Source: Opitutales bacterium (GTDB taxonomy: Bacteria > Verrucomicrobiota > Verrucomicrobiia > Opitutales > T3Sed10-336). From it: 42,623 nucleotides of DNA. The notes beneath the pieces were generated by a model, which was given only the letters and a program-made list of their open reading frames with translations, was not told the DNA's origin and did no database searches. A program made the translations under genes and the position numbers. Below, in pieces: positions 16,022 through 26,029 of this stretch. Every line of letters begins with the position of its first letter. The first letter of the stretch is position 1. The stretch is from contig SLTG01000125.1 of NCBI GenBank assembly GCA_007130045.1, positions 1-42,623 of the forward strand, read 5' to 3'.

Positions 16022-16429
16022 TCACCGGCGTTTCTTTTTGACGAGAAGCTGGGCGGCGGAGAAACGGACGAGGCTTTCCAGGCGTTCGACTTCGGCGGGG
16101 TCGAGCTCGGATTTTCCGGAGAGCGCCTTCTGTGCCCGTTCCATCGCTTCTTCGACAGCGGTTTCATCGATTTCCTGGACGTCGATAGCGGACTCCGCGA
16201 GAACGGAGACCTTGTCCGCCGCCACTTCCATGAAGCCTCCCCCGACCGCCAGCACCTCGGGCTTGCCGGCCTTCATCACCCGTAACTCACCCGGTTCGAG
16301 CTGGGTAAGCAGCGGAAGGTGTCCGGGAAGGATCCCGATTTCACCCTCGGTCGTAGGCAGGACGACCGTTTCGATGGTATCGCTGTAAACCCGCTTCTCC
16401 GGAGTGACGATTTCGAGCAGCAGTGGCAT
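16022..16429 (-). CDS. atpC: ATP synthase F1 epsilon subunit
   Basis: A 135-residue epsilon subunit, part of the central stalk of F1, which couples rotation to catalysis and can inhibit ATP hydrolysis. The N-terminal beta-sandwich starts MPLLLEIVTPEKRVYSDTIE and contains TTEGEIGILPGHLPLLTQL and VGGGFMEV, all typical. The C-terminal helical hairpin (about 85-135) is complete and Lys/Arg-rich at the end. It is the last gene of the atp operon. The ATG at 16429 has no Shine-Dalgarno sequence; a heptamer repeat lies where it would be. Confidence 0.95.
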   Translation of the reverse strand: MPLLLEIVTPEKRVYSDTIETVVLPTTEGEIGILPGHLPLLTQLEPGELRVMKAGKPEVLAVGGGFMEVAADKVSVLAESAIDVQEIDETAVEEAMERAQKALSGKSELDPAEVERLESLVRFSAAQLLVKKKRR

Positions 16430-16437
16430 GGAAGAAA

Positions 16438-16472
16438 TTTGGATTTTGGATTGCGAATTTCGGATTGCGGCG
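16438..16472. repeat. Heptamer repeat in the atpD-atpC spacer
   Basis: Five consecutive 7-base units fit one pattern: TTTGGAT, TTTGGAT, TGCGAAT, TTCGGAT, TGCGGCG. The array fills about half of the 78-base spacer and ends 9 bases before the atpC start codon on the minus strand. Confidence 0.75.
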
Positions 16473-16507
16473 CGCGCGCCGGTCCAACTCCCCGCTGTTC
16501 CTGTTTA

Positions 16508-17956
<1,449 letters not shown>

Positions 17957-17968
17957 TTATCGGATAGA

Positions 17969-18865
17969 TCAATTGTTGGAAGCTGTGGCGGCTGCGATTT
18001 CGAGGATTTCCTGGGTAATGGCCGCCTGGCGCGCCTTATTGTATTCGAGGGTGAGGTCTTCGAGCAGGTTGGTCGCATTGTCCGAAGCGGTTTTCATCGC
18101 GACCATTCTGGCACTGTGCTCGGAAGCCTTGGCGTCGAGGACAAACTGATAAATCTGGTGATTGATGTAGAGGGGAAGGAGGTTGGAAAGGACCTCTCTC
18201 GCATCCGGCTCGAAGATCATTTCTCGTTCCTCGCTCCAGAGTTCCTCGACTGTTTCCCTTCCCTCCTCGGCCTGTTTTCGTTTCATTTCCTCAATGACCT
18301 GGCGGAGGTTCGCCAGGGGAAGGAGAGGGAAAAGGGTCGGCTCCTGTCTCAGGGTGTTGACGAATTTCGGATAAACAATCTCCAGCGTGTCGATCTCGTG
18401 ATCGAGATACTGCTGGGTAAAGAACTCCGAAACCACCTTGACCTCGCTGAACTTGACTTTCTCGCTGACGGTGAAGTCGGCGAGCAGGTCGCGCCCGGTG
18501 CGCCCGAGAAACTGGGTACCCTTGCGTCCGATACAGACGAATCTCGCGTCGCGGTCGACTTCGGTCGCGACCAGTTTGAACAGGTTCGCATTCAGGCCAC
18601 CGCAAAGCCCCTTGTCGGTCGTCACCAGGAGAATTCCGCGGGTCTTGATCTCGCGCACCTCTAGAAAGGGATGGCGAAGATTTTCAACCTGCTGCTCCAA
18701 CGCAGCCAGCATCTCGGCCAGCAGCATCGAATACGGATTCCCGGCCAGGGCGGTGTTCTGCGCCTTTTTCATCTTCGAGGCGGCCACCAGCTCCATGGCT
18801 TTGGTAATCTGTTTGGTGTTTTTTACCGACTTGATCCGCCGGCGAATGTCGCGCGTGCTGGGCAT
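17969..18865 (-). CDS. atpG: ATP synthase F1 gamma subunit
   Basis: The 298-residue rotor shaft of F1. The N-terminal helix PSTRDIRRRIKSVKNTKQITKAMELVAASKMKKA is a textbook gamma start. The central ILLVTTDKGLCGGLNANLFKL and the C-terminal LVAMKTASDNATNLLEDLTLEYNKARQAAITQEILEIA are conserved. Length is normal. It lies 41 bases after atpA and 33 before atpD. No clear ribosome binding site is seen, so translation may depend on coupling or on weak leader features common in this phylum. Confidence 0.97.
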   Translation of the reverse strand: MPSTRDIRRRIKSVKNTKQITKAMELVAASKMKKAQNTALAGNPYSMLLAEMLAALEQQVENLRHPFLEVREIKTRGILLVTTDKGLCGGLNANLFKLVATEVDRDARFVCIGRKGTQFLGRTGRDLLADFTVSEKVKFSEVKVVSEFFTQQYLDHEIDTLEIVYPKFVNTLRQEPTLFPLLPLANLRQVIEEMKRKQAEEGRETVEELWSEEREMIFEPDAREVLSNLLPLYINHQIYQFVLDAKASEHSARMVAMKTASDNATNLLEDLTLEYNKARQAAITQEILEIAAATASNN

Positions 18866-18906
18866 GTTTTAGTGGTCAAATTCAGGTTGGCTCGACGAGA
18901 TGAAAT

Positions 18907-20445
18907 TCAGGAACCATCAAAGGTTCGTGACCATTCCTCGTAGGCGCTCTTGAGTTCGGCGGCGATATCGTCCTTGATCTGCCCCTGGGTGAGAATCTTA
19001 TCGAGCAGATGGGCATTGCGCGCCGAGACATGCTCGCGAAAACTCACCGAGGCCTCGACGATCTTTTTGGTGTCGATCGCGTCGTAGAAACCGTTTTCGA
19101 TTCCCCACAGGGTCGCCACCTGCTGTTCCATCGGAATCGGATTGTAGAGACGCTGCTTGAAAATCTCCACCACTCGCGCTCCGCGGTCGAGCTGGGCCCT
19201 GGTCTTGGCGTCCAGGTCGGATCCGAACTGGGCAAACGCGGCCAATTCCCGGTACTGGGCAAGCTGAAGCTTGATCTTGCCGGCCACCTGTTTGGTCGCC
19301 TTGACCTGCGCGGCCGATCCCACACGCGAAACGGAAAGCCCGACTGAAATCGCCGGCCGGATGCCCTGGTTGAAAAGGTCGGTCTCCAGGTAAATCTGCC
19401 CGTCGGTAATGGAAATCACATTTGTCGGAATGTACGCGGATACGTCGCCCGCCTGCGTTTCGATGATCGGGAGGGCCGTCAGCGAGCCGCCGCCGTTCTC
19501 CTCGTTGATCCGCGCGGAACGCTCCAAGAGGCGGGAATGGAGATAAAACACGTCGCCGGGGTACGCCTCGCGACCGGAAGGCCGCTTGAGCACGAGTGAA
19601 ATCTGGCGATAGGCGGCGGCGTGCTTGGAAAGGTCGTCGTAAACAACCAGCGCGTCCATGCCGTTCTGCATGAACCATTCGCCGATGGCGGCGCCGGCGT
19701 ACGGAGCCAGATACTGGTTGGCCGCATTGTCCGCGGCGGAGGCGGTCACCACGACCGTGTACTCGAGAGCGCCGGTCTCTTCGAGGACGTCGATCGTACG
19801 GGCAACATTGGAGTTCTTCTGACCCACCGCGACATAAATTGAATACACCGGACGGAAATTCCCGTCGCCCGACTCGAGTCCCTGCTTGTTAATGCGTGCC
19901 TGATTGATGATGGTATCGATGGCGATCGTGGACTTTCCCGTACCGCGGTCGCCGATAATCAGCTCCCGCTGGCCGCGCCCGATGGGGATCATTGCATCGA
20001 TCGCCATGATGCCGGTGTGCAGCGACTGGTCGACGGACTTCCGGGCGATGATACCGGGTGCGATCTTTTCGATCGGGTACGCCTCTTTTGCGTCGACGGG
20101 ACCCTTGCCGTCGACCGGCCGACCGATCGCATCGACGACACGCCCCAGAAGCTCCTTGCCGACCGGAACCGAAAGCAGGCGTCCGGTGGTGCTGACCTCA
20201 TCGCCCTCCTTGATATGGTTCGCCTCGCCGAGAATGACGCACCCGACCTCGTCCTCCTCCAGGTTGAGGGCGATGCCGGTGACGTTGCCGGGGAACTCAA
20301 TCATCTCGTTATACATGACCTCCGAAAGGCCGTCGACACGGGCAACGCCGTCTGCGATCGAGAGAACGCTGCCGGTGTTCTTCTTAACCGCGCCGGCTTC
20401 CAGTTGGCTGATTCGTTGTTCGATCTGTTCGATAACTGAGCTCAT
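18907..20445 (-). CDS. atpA: ATP synthase F1 alpha subunit
   Basis: The 512-residue regulatory nucleotide-binding subunit of F1. The Walker A loop GDRGTGKS is at residues 165-172. [44 protein letters not shown] and [42 protein letters not shown] are the family signatures, including the alpha arginine-finger region [12 protein letters not shown]. The N-terminal helix that contacts delta ([15 protein letters not shown]) is present. Standard length. It follows atpH after 120 bases, with no Shine-Dalgarno site visible. Confidence 0.98.
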   Translation of the reverse strand: MSSVIEQIEQRISQLEAGAVKKNTGSVLSIADGVARVDGLSEVMYNEMIEFPGNVTGIALNLEEDEVGCVILGEANHIKEGDEVSTTGRLLSVPVGKELLGRVVDAIGRPVDGKGPVDAKEAYPIEKIAPGIIARKSVDQSLHTGIMAIDAMIPIGRGQRELIIGDRGTGKSTIAIDTIINQARINKQGLESGDGNFRPVYSIYVAVGQKNSNVARTIDVLEETGALEYTVVVTASAADNAANQYLAPYAGAAIGEWFMQNGMDALVVYDDLSKHAAAYRQISLVLKRPSGREAYPGDVFYLHSRLLERSARINEENGGGSLTALPIIETQAGDVSAYIPTNVISITDGQIYLETDLFNQGIRPAISVGLSVSRVGSAAQVKATKQVAGKIKLQLAQYRELAAFAQFGSDLDAKTRAQLDRGARVVEIFKQRLYNPIPMEQQVATLWGIENGFYDAIDTKKIVEASVSFREHVSARNAHLLDKILTQGQIKDDIAAELKSAYEEWSRTFDGS

Positions 20446-20565
20446 GAGAAATTAGTGGAAATTTGGCTGATTCTTTTGGAGCTGCTTCGGAATTGAAGCG
20501 TCAAAGATAGATTGATCATTCAAGAACTGTTAAGAATAAGCGTTTGCCCGATCGAAAAACGGGCC

Positions 20566-20961
20566 CTAGACGGCCGCACGGGAAAGCGCTTCAAGGCGGG
20601 AAGCGATGGAATTGTCGTAAACATCGCAATCAATGCGAACACGAATTCCTGCGATCAGGTCGGGATTGGGACGCGTTACCGGAGTGATCGGACGCCCGTA
20701 GCGATCGGAAAAAACCGAAACGAGCCGGTCGACCTCGTCGTCTTCGAGTCCCCCGGCGAACTCGATAATCGCACTGCTCCGCGCGATCTCCCGCTTCACC
20801 CGTTTGAGGTAGGCGCGAAGGATGGAGAGGTATTTGCGCGGGCGGCTTCTCTCGAGCGTGTTCAGCACCGCCTCGACCCGTTCGGAATCGAGCTGGCCGT
20901 CCTGAAGGCTGATCTGCAGGAGTTCACGGGAATAACGTTTGATGCGTTCTTTTCCGGTCAT
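20566..20961 (-). CDS. atpH: ATP synthase F1 delta subunit, N-terminally short
   Basis: Delta joins F1 to the b-subunit stalk. The conserved C-terminal segment NPDLIAGIRVRIDCDVYDNSIASRLEAL identifies it. The protein is only 131 residues against the usual 175-180; the loss is in the N-terminal helical domain that binds the alpha N-terminus, where only about three helices (RIKRYSRELLQISLQDG, SERVEAVLNTLERS, YLSILRAYLKRVKREIA) remain. The ATG at 20961 has a GGAGGA site upstream, inside the end of atpF, which supports this start. atpF stops 6 bases before. The shortening looks like a family feature rather than a broken gene, as no frameshift is seen. Confidence 0.85.
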   Translation of the reverse strand: MTGKERIKRYSRELLQISLQDGQLDSERVEAVLNTLERSRPRKYLSILRAYLKRVKREIARSSAIIEFAGGLEDDEVDRLVSVFSDRYGRPITPVTRPNPDLIAGIRVRIDCDVYDNSIASRLEALSRAAV

Positions 20962-20967
20962 GTCGGA

Positions 20968-21519
20968 TCAGTTCCTCCGAAGATCCTCCGTTGCAGCGCT
21001 CAGAAAACGGCTTCTTTCGTCCTCCGAAAGCTCCTGTTTCAGGACGCGGGATGATGTAAGCACAACCAGCCGCGAAATCTCTTCTCGAACCTCGGAAAGC
21101 ATCCTTCGGCGTTCCGTCTCGATGGATTCCTCGGCGCGCGTCACCATAGACGCCGCTTTATCGTTCGCTTCCTGTGTCTGTTTCTCGATGTATTCCTTGG
21201 CAGACTGGCGGGCTTCATCAATGGTCTGTTTCGCCTGCTGGGACGCCTCCTTGAGCATCTGCTTCTGCTTTTCCTCGGCATCGGCGAGCTTCTGTTTCAT
21301 CTCCTCGGCATAATCGAGCCCGGCCTTGATCTCGGCCTGGCGATTATCGAGGGTGGCGAGGACCGGCTTGAGCGCGAACCGGTGAAGCACGTAAAGGACG
21401 ATGAGAAAATTGATGGCCTGCGCAATGAGCAGGGACCCCTTGATACCGAACTGTTCGGTGACTTCGCCCAGCCTCTCGCCCAGATCCGTTGCTGCTAATA
21501 ATGACGGGAAATCCAACAT
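20968..21519 (-). CDS. atpF: ATP synthase Fo b subunit
   Basis: The 183-residue peripheral stalk subunit. The single membrane helix IAQAINFLIVLYVLHRFALKPV lies at about 35-56 and is followed by the long, highly charged coiled coil (about 57-175) with the usual E/K/A/Q composition. An N-terminal extension of about 30 residues precedes the helix. Only one b-type gene is present, so the stalk is probably a homodimer. It is in canonical position between atpE and atpH. Confidence 0.95.
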   Translation of the reverse strand: MLDFPSLLAATDLGERLGEVTEQFGIKGSLLIAQAINFLIVLYVLHRFALKPVLATLDNRQAEIKAGLDYAEEMKQKLADAEEKQKQMLKEASQQAKQTIDEARQSAKEYIEKQTQEANDKAASMVTRAEESIETERRRMLSEVREEISRLVVLTSSRVLKQELSEDERSRFLSAATEDLRRN

Positions 21520-21595
21520 GGCCTGTTACTTCAGGTAATTTCGTGAACGTGGGGACGGGCGGCTAATCCTCGCGGACCTCGCCGCCCGCCACACA

Positions 21596-21817
21596 TTAAG
21601 TTCCGAGGAAGATGACGAAGAAGATGATCGCCTCGGCAAAGGCCATTGCGATAATCGACTGGACGAGGATCTTCGTGGAAGCCCCCGGATTTCTGCCGAC
21701 GGCTTCCACAGCCTTGTAGCCGATCAGGGCGATTGCGAACGGTATAACCAAGGCAGCCATGCCGATTTGAAAATTGCCCGAGAATACAGCTTCAGCGAAT
21801 AGCATTGGTAGGTTCAT
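21596..21817 (-). CDS. atpE: ATP synthase Fo c subunit
   Basis: The 73-residue ring-forming proteolipid. Two membrane helices are joined by the polar loop VGRNPGA, equivalent to the usual RQP loop. The ion-carrying carboxylate is the Glu in AMAFAEAIIFF of helix 2. Helix 1 reads ALVIPFAIALIG where other c subunits have GxGxGxG, so the glycines are replaced by Val, Pro and Ala. Neither the Gln of helix 1 nor the Ser/Thr after the Glu that mark sodium-binding rings is present, which favours protons. The ATG at 21817 has an AAGGA site 10 bases upstream. Identity is secure from position and loop. Confidence 0.93.
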   Translation of the reverse strand: MNLPMLFAEAVFSGNFQIGMAALVIPFAIALIGYKAVEAVGRNPGASTKILVQSIIAMAFAEAIIFFVIFLGT

Positions 21818-21919
21818 TTCAGTTTGTCCTTTTCTTTCTAGTGTTTCGAGTTATTCTCCGGTTCGCCCACGTTTTATTGCGTTCCTTCAAAGGGAGCCAT
21901 GGTCCCGACCCGGAAAAGT

Positions 21920-22792
21920 CTAGTGGGCCTCGTCCTCTTCACCACCTTCGTGATTGCAGATGAGGCCGATGTAAATAGCGATAAGCATAATGAAAATCGA
22001 CGCCTGGATGATCCCGACCATGAACTCGAAGAAATAGACCGGGATGGGCACGATCCAGCCAAAAAACTCGCCCATGCTCATAAGGAGGTTTTCCCCTCCA
22101 AACATATTTCCGTAAAGACGAAGCGAGAGCGAGACCGGGCGGAACGCGATCGAGATGACTTCAATTAGCCCGACCATCAGAAAGATCGGAATCAACAGGT
22201 AGTAGATGACGATCGGAGTCTCGCTCTTACTGGCTTTGTTGCCGAAGAGGTCGTGGTAAACGATTTTCGGTCCGGCATAACGGATGATAAAATACAGCCA
22301 CGCGACCATCCCGATCAGCGCGAGCGCGAGGGTCGTATTCAGGTCGGTATTCCCTGGGCGAATCAACTTCTCGGTAATATAGAAGGTTCCGTTCTCAAAA
22401 TGCCCCCACCCGATCGTGCCGACCCCGGGAAGCAAACCGGACCAATTGTGTAGCAGGATGAAGATAAAAAGCCCCACCAGCAGCGGAAACACCGGACGCA
22501 CCATGTGTTTCCCAACGATCGGTTCGATCAGTCCTTTGATGCCCTCGAAAATCGCCTCGACCAGCGCCTGACCGCGGTGCGGGACCATGGTGGGCTTCTT
22601 GATCAGCCCCCGAATCAGGACAATGATCGCGATGGAGATCACCCAGCTCGTGATCATGCTGTTGGTGATCGGAATGCCGAACACCTCGGTCAGGATATCA
22701 GGGGCAGGGGGCACCGCCGCTTGAGCGTGCCCGGCGCTTCCTAGAAAAAGCAGTGCAAATATTGAAAAAAGTCCTGTTCTGAAACGATGCAT
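21920..22792 (-). CDS. atpB: ATP synthase Fo a subunit
   Basis: The 290-residue stator subunit that forms the proton half-channels. The essential arginine is in VSLSLRLYGNMFGGE, followed by the last helices with VGIIQASIFIMLIAIYIGL. Five to six hydrophobic segments are visible. The N-terminus (LFSIFALLFLGSAGHAQA) looks like a cleavable signal peptide, giving a periplasmic N-terminus as in many Bacteroidetes and Verrucomicrobia a subunits. It is the first gene of the operon; no atpI is seen upstream. The operon promoter should lie in 22793-22959. Confidence 0.96.
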   Translation of the reverse strand: MHRFRTGLFSIFALLFLGSAGHAQAAVPPAPDILTEVFGIPITNSMITSWVISIAIIVLIRGLIKKPTMVPHRGQALVEAIFEGIKGLIEPIVGKHMVRPVFPLLVGLFIFILLHNWSGLLPGVGTIGWGHFENGTFYITEKLIRPGNTDLNTTLALALIGMVAWLYFIIRYAGPKIVYHDLFGNKASKSETPIVIYYLLIPIFLMVGLIEVISIAFRPVSLSLRLYGNMFGGENLLMSMGEFFGWIVPIPVYFFEFMVGIIQASIFIMLIAIYIGLICNHEGGEEDEAH

Positions 22793-22959
22793 TCGCTGTT
22801 ACCCTTTCGCCTGTCCGTCCCAAGCGCTCGGCGGTAAAGGATTAAGAAATTGAGTCGGCGACGGTATTCGTCAACATAGAAAACATAAATTTTCCCGAAC
22901 ACCCCGGCGCGCCCCTAAAAGCAATCGACACGGGAACCGGATTGTGTTGGGTACTGGTC

Positions 22960-23637
22960 ATGCAGGCTTCCGATCTCTTCACCCTTCCCGAAGACTTCCC
23001 GTTTGCGAAACACTTTCGTTCGGATGCCGCCCCGTGGGAGTGGGTGGCGGCCATCAAGCCCGCCCTCGCCGAGTTCGGGTCCCCGCCGGCGCGCGAGGAC
23101 CTCCCGGTCGGCGTACACTGCGAAGGACCGGTCTTCCTGCATCCGTCCGTATCGCTCCCCCACACCTGCACTCTGATCGGGCCCGCGTACATCGGCGCGG
23201 GGACGGAGATCCGTCCCGGGGCCTATGTACGCGGCAACGTCATTACCGGCGAAAACTGCGTCCTCGGCAACGCCTGTGAATTCAAGAACTGCCTCCTCCT
23301 CGACCGCGTCCAGGTTCCGCATTTCAGTTACGTGGGCGACTCGGTCCTAGGCAATGGGACACACCTCGGCGCCGGGGCGGTGCTCGCCAACCTCCGTCTC
23401 GATCAAAAACCGGTCGGCGTGCGGCTGGAATCCGGTTCGGTGGCGACGGGAATGCGCAAACTCGGGGCGCTGATGGGGGACGGAGCCGAAACCGGCTGCA
23501 ATGCGGTTCTCCAGCCGGGAACGATTCTCGGCAGGCGCGCGGTGGTGCTTCCGGGAGTGGCCTTCGGCGGTTTCCTCGAAGAAAACACCATCGCCCATGC
23601 ACGCCGCACCATCGCCCGGCTTTCGAGGACGGATTGA
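22960..23637 (+). CDS. Hexapeptide-repeat (left-handed beta-helix) protein, GlmU-like
   Basis: A 225-residue protein made mostly of hexapeptide repeats: VHCEGPVFLHPSVSL, TLIGPAYIGAGTEIRPGAYVRG, VITGENCVLGNA, VGDSVLGNGTHLGAGAV and TILGRRAVVLPG. This forms a left-handed beta-helix as in the acetyltransferase half of GlmU. The uridylyltransferase half is missing. Related short proteins are annotated as UDP-N-acetylglucosamine diphosphorylase-like or NTP transferase-like, but activity cannot be assigned. The ATG at 22960 is preferred to the upstream GTG at 22942. It is divergent from the atp operon. Confidence 0.78.
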   Translation: MQASDLFTLPEDFPFAKHFRSDAAPWEWVAAIKPALAEFGSPPAREDLPVGVHCEGPVFLHPSVSLPHTCTLIGPAYIGAGTEIRPGAYVRGNVITGENCVLGNACEFKNCLLLDRVQVPHFSYVGDSVLGNGTHLGAGAVLANLRLDQKPVGVRLESGSVATGMRKLGALMGDGAETGCNAVLQPGTILGRRAVVLPGVAFGGFLEENTIAHARRTIARLSRTD

Positions 23638-23744
23638 GCCGCGGAGCCGCGGCGGGTATCCCCAATAGCAGGACGTGGCGCCAGGCTTTCACAAAAAGGA
23701 ATTGCGCTCCGCACCGTAAAACGGACCCCGAACGCGCACCGGGT

Positions 23745-24464
23745 CTAATCCACGATGTCGAGCAGTTCGACTTCGAAGATAAGGGTTGCGCCCGGCGGAA
23801 TGTTTCCGGCGCCCTGGTCGCCGTAACCGAGGTCGGACGGAATGTAGAGGATTGCTTCGCTGCCGGCCGGAAGAAGCTGAAGTCCCTCACTCATGCCGCC
23901 AATGATCCCTGTCAGAGGAAATTCAGCCGGCTCTCCCCGCTGGTATGAGCTGTCGAAGGTTTCGCCACTGAGAAGACTGCCGCGGTAGTGAATGCGCACG
24001 GTATCGTTCGGTCCCGGAAGGTCGCCGTCACCGCGTTCAACGATTTCGTAATAAAGACCGCTTTCGGTACTCTCGACGTCGTCGCGTTCCTGCAGTTCCG
24101 CAAAGAATTCGGAAGCTTCGGCTCTGCTCGCCTCAGCGGCGCGGGCACTTGCCACCGCCTGCTTTTCCTCCAAGTATGCCTGCAACTGCGGGATCGCACT
24201 TTCGATATCGCGAGGAGGCTCGGCGCTTTGTACGCCATGACCAAATCCTTCGAGGAAAGCCTTTATACCCTCCTCATCGAGATCCATCTCACGAATTCCA
24301 ACCTGGGAGGCGACCAGAAACCCGTAAGTCTCGAGCAGTTCCGCTTCGGTTAATTCCTGCGTCACCGGCTGCGGCGCGGGAACGGCCGGTTCCTGCCCCA
24401 TCAATCCTGCGAAACCGACGCCCAACCCGGCAGCTAATAGGCACGTAATCTTTAAAACTTTCAT
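23745..24464 (-). CDS. Secreted FKBP-type peptidyl-prolyl isomerase
   Basis: A 239-residue exported prolyl isomerase of the FkpA/Mip type. It has a signal peptide at 1-23 (ITCLLAAGLGVGFAGLMG), a helical N-terminal dimerisation-type region at about 35-125, rich in Glu and Ala, and an FKBP domain at about 130-239. The domain has VRIHYRGSLLSGETFDSSYQRGEPAEF, LLPAGSEAILYIPSDLGYGDQGAGNIPPGATLIFEVELLDI, which retain the hydrophobic pocket residues Tyr, Phe, Asp and Ile/Trp-equivalents of active FKBPs. It probably helps fold outer-membrane or periplasmic proteins. It stands alone, convergent with the hexapeptide gene. Confidence 0.93.
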   Translation of the reverse strand: MKVLKITCLLAAGLGVGFAGLMGQEPAVPAPQPVTQELTEAELLETYGFLVASQVGIREMDLDEEGIKAFLEGFGHGVQSAEPPRDIESAIPQLQAYLEEKQAVASARAAEASRAEASEFFAELQERDDVESTESGLYYEIVERGDGDLPGPNDTVRIHYRGSLLSGETFDSSYQRGEPAEFPLTGIIGGMSEGLQLLPAGSEAILYIPSDLGYGDQGAGNIPPGATLIFEVELLDIVD

Positions 24465-24637
24465 AATTCAATTAGCGTTTCCGATGTTAATCTTGCACTG
24501 AATGTAAAAGGCTAAATGCATCCCCGGCCCAAAAGCAAAGACTTTATTTACGGGTAATCCTCCACCGGTTCGCCGGATGGAAAGTCCGTCGGAACGAAGA
24601 ACCGACATCGCGAAAGCCACAGAACCGTTCGGCGGGA

Positions 24638-26029
24638 TCAATCCCCCTGCCGGGTCAGGGTGCGAATCGACCGCAAATCCACCTTTCCCCGGGAATCGCG
24701 TGGGATTTCGTCAACTGCGATCCAGCGTTTCGGGGCTTTGTAGGCTGCGATTCGAGATTTCAGGCGCCCTCGCAATTCCTCTGTCGTCTTGCCGGAATTC
24801 CGTCCGGGAACATAAACCGCGACAACTGTTTCGCCCCATTCCGGATCGGGCAACCCGGCCACATGGGCCTCCGCGGCAATTCCGGTCTCAATCAGCGCCC
24901 GCTCCACTTCCCCGGGATCGACCTTTTCCCCGCCGCTGTTGATCAACGGACGCAGTCTTCCGGTAACAAAAAGGCGTCCCTCGTCATCGAGGCGACCGGT
25001 ATCTTCGGTCGGCCATGGAGAACGGTTCCCCCGAAGCTCGCGCGCCGCCCCGCAAGGACGGGTCTCCCCTTCCGGACGGAACGCCCCCTCCGCTCCGCCG
25101 TTTTCAACGTACCCTCGGAAAAGCGCGGGCGTTGCGACCAAAATGCGTCCTGCTGCAGACGGCTGCTGCGATTTCACCGACAGCCGCACATGGGGCAGGG
25201 CCTTTCCGCTCGAATCGTCGCCCGCGAGAAACTCGTCCGGATTGACCACGCAAACCGCAGCGGCGGTCTCGGTCATCCCGTACGAAGGAGCAAGCGGCAA
25301 CCGTTCCCGCCGCGCGGCTTCCCTGAGATCGCGGGAAAGAGGAGCTCCCCCGACGAGAACGGCTGAAACCCCGCGAAGAAAATCCCGTTTCTTCCGATCC
25401 CGCATCCAGCGGGCGAGTCGCGTGGGCACAAGCGAAAGGATGGTCGTTCCCTGCTGAGATTCCGCAGGCGCGTTTTCGATTCCGGAAACCCAGCTCGCCG
25501 TTCCTCCGCTCACCGCGGCGCGAACAACGGGCATCAATCCGCTCACGTGAAAAAACGGCAGGCCGGACAGGCAATGCAGCGTCCCTCCTCCGAAACGATC
25601 GCAAAAACCGTTCGCCGCGGCAGCGAGCGACGTTTCGTCGTGAACCGCGAAACGAACCTTCCCGCTCGAACCGCCCGTCGGAATTCCGATTATCGGCTCT
25701 CCAACTCCCGTCATCCCGCCCTCATCCGGCCCCGCCAAATCCAATGGCGTATCGCCGAAAACAATATCGGGTTTGATGAGCCGGCCCACCTCATTCCACT
25801 CTTCGCCCGCCCATTGCGGGTTTCCCAGAAAAACCCGCCCCTCCCGTGCGAGCGCAGCCGCCACCGCCGCGAGAAACCGCGCCGGATCGGGTTCCGCCAC
25901 AACGACTGACGGCGCGCGGCCGCCTATCCGGTCCAGCCGCTCAAGGCACTCGCCGGCATGGACCGACGGACGGATCCCCTTTATCCGGTCGCTTTCGAAC
26001 ATTTCCAGCAATTGCTCCCCCAGGTTCAT
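24638..26029 (-). CDS. menE: O-succinylbenzoate-CoA ligase-like adenylate-forming enzyme
   Basis: A 463-residue acyl-CoA synthetase. In menaquinone synthesis MenE activates o-succinylbenzoate with ATP and CoA. The phosphate loop PTGGSSGK is at residues 117-124, with later motifs SYGMTETAAAVC, the ribose-binding WPTEDTGRLDDEGRLFVTGR, and the hinge/lysine region GGEKVDPGEVE and PRDSRGKVDLRSI. The start is fixed by a 4-base ATGA overlap with menC (26026-26029), so the 39 residues upstream in the open frame are spurious. The N-terminal domain is compact compared with fatty-acid CoA ligases. Substrate is inferred from coupling to menC. It is the last gene of the five-gene operon. Confidence 0.85.
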   Translation of the reverse strand: MNLGEQLLEMFESDRIKGIRPSVHAGECLERLDRIGGRAPSVVVAEPDPARFLAAVAAALAREGRVFLGNPQWAGEEWNEVGRLIKPDIVFGDTPLDLAGPDEGGMTGVGEPIIGIPTGGSSGKVRFAVHDETSLAAAANGFCDRFGGGTLHCLSGLPFFHVSGLMPVVRAAVSGGTASWVSGIENAPAESQQGTTILSLVPTRLARWMRDRKKRDFLRGVSAVLVGGAPLSRDLREAARRERLPLAPSYGMTETAAAVCVVNPDEFLAGDDSSGKALPHVRLSVKSQQPSAAGRILVATPALFRGYVENGGAEGAFRPEGETRPCGAARELRGNRSPWPTEDTGRLDDEGRLFVTGRLRPLINSGGEKVDPGEVERALIETGIAAEAHVAGLPDPEWGETVVAVYVPGRNSGKTTEELRGRLKSRIAAYKAPKRWIAVDEIPRDSRGKVDLRSIRTLTRQGD

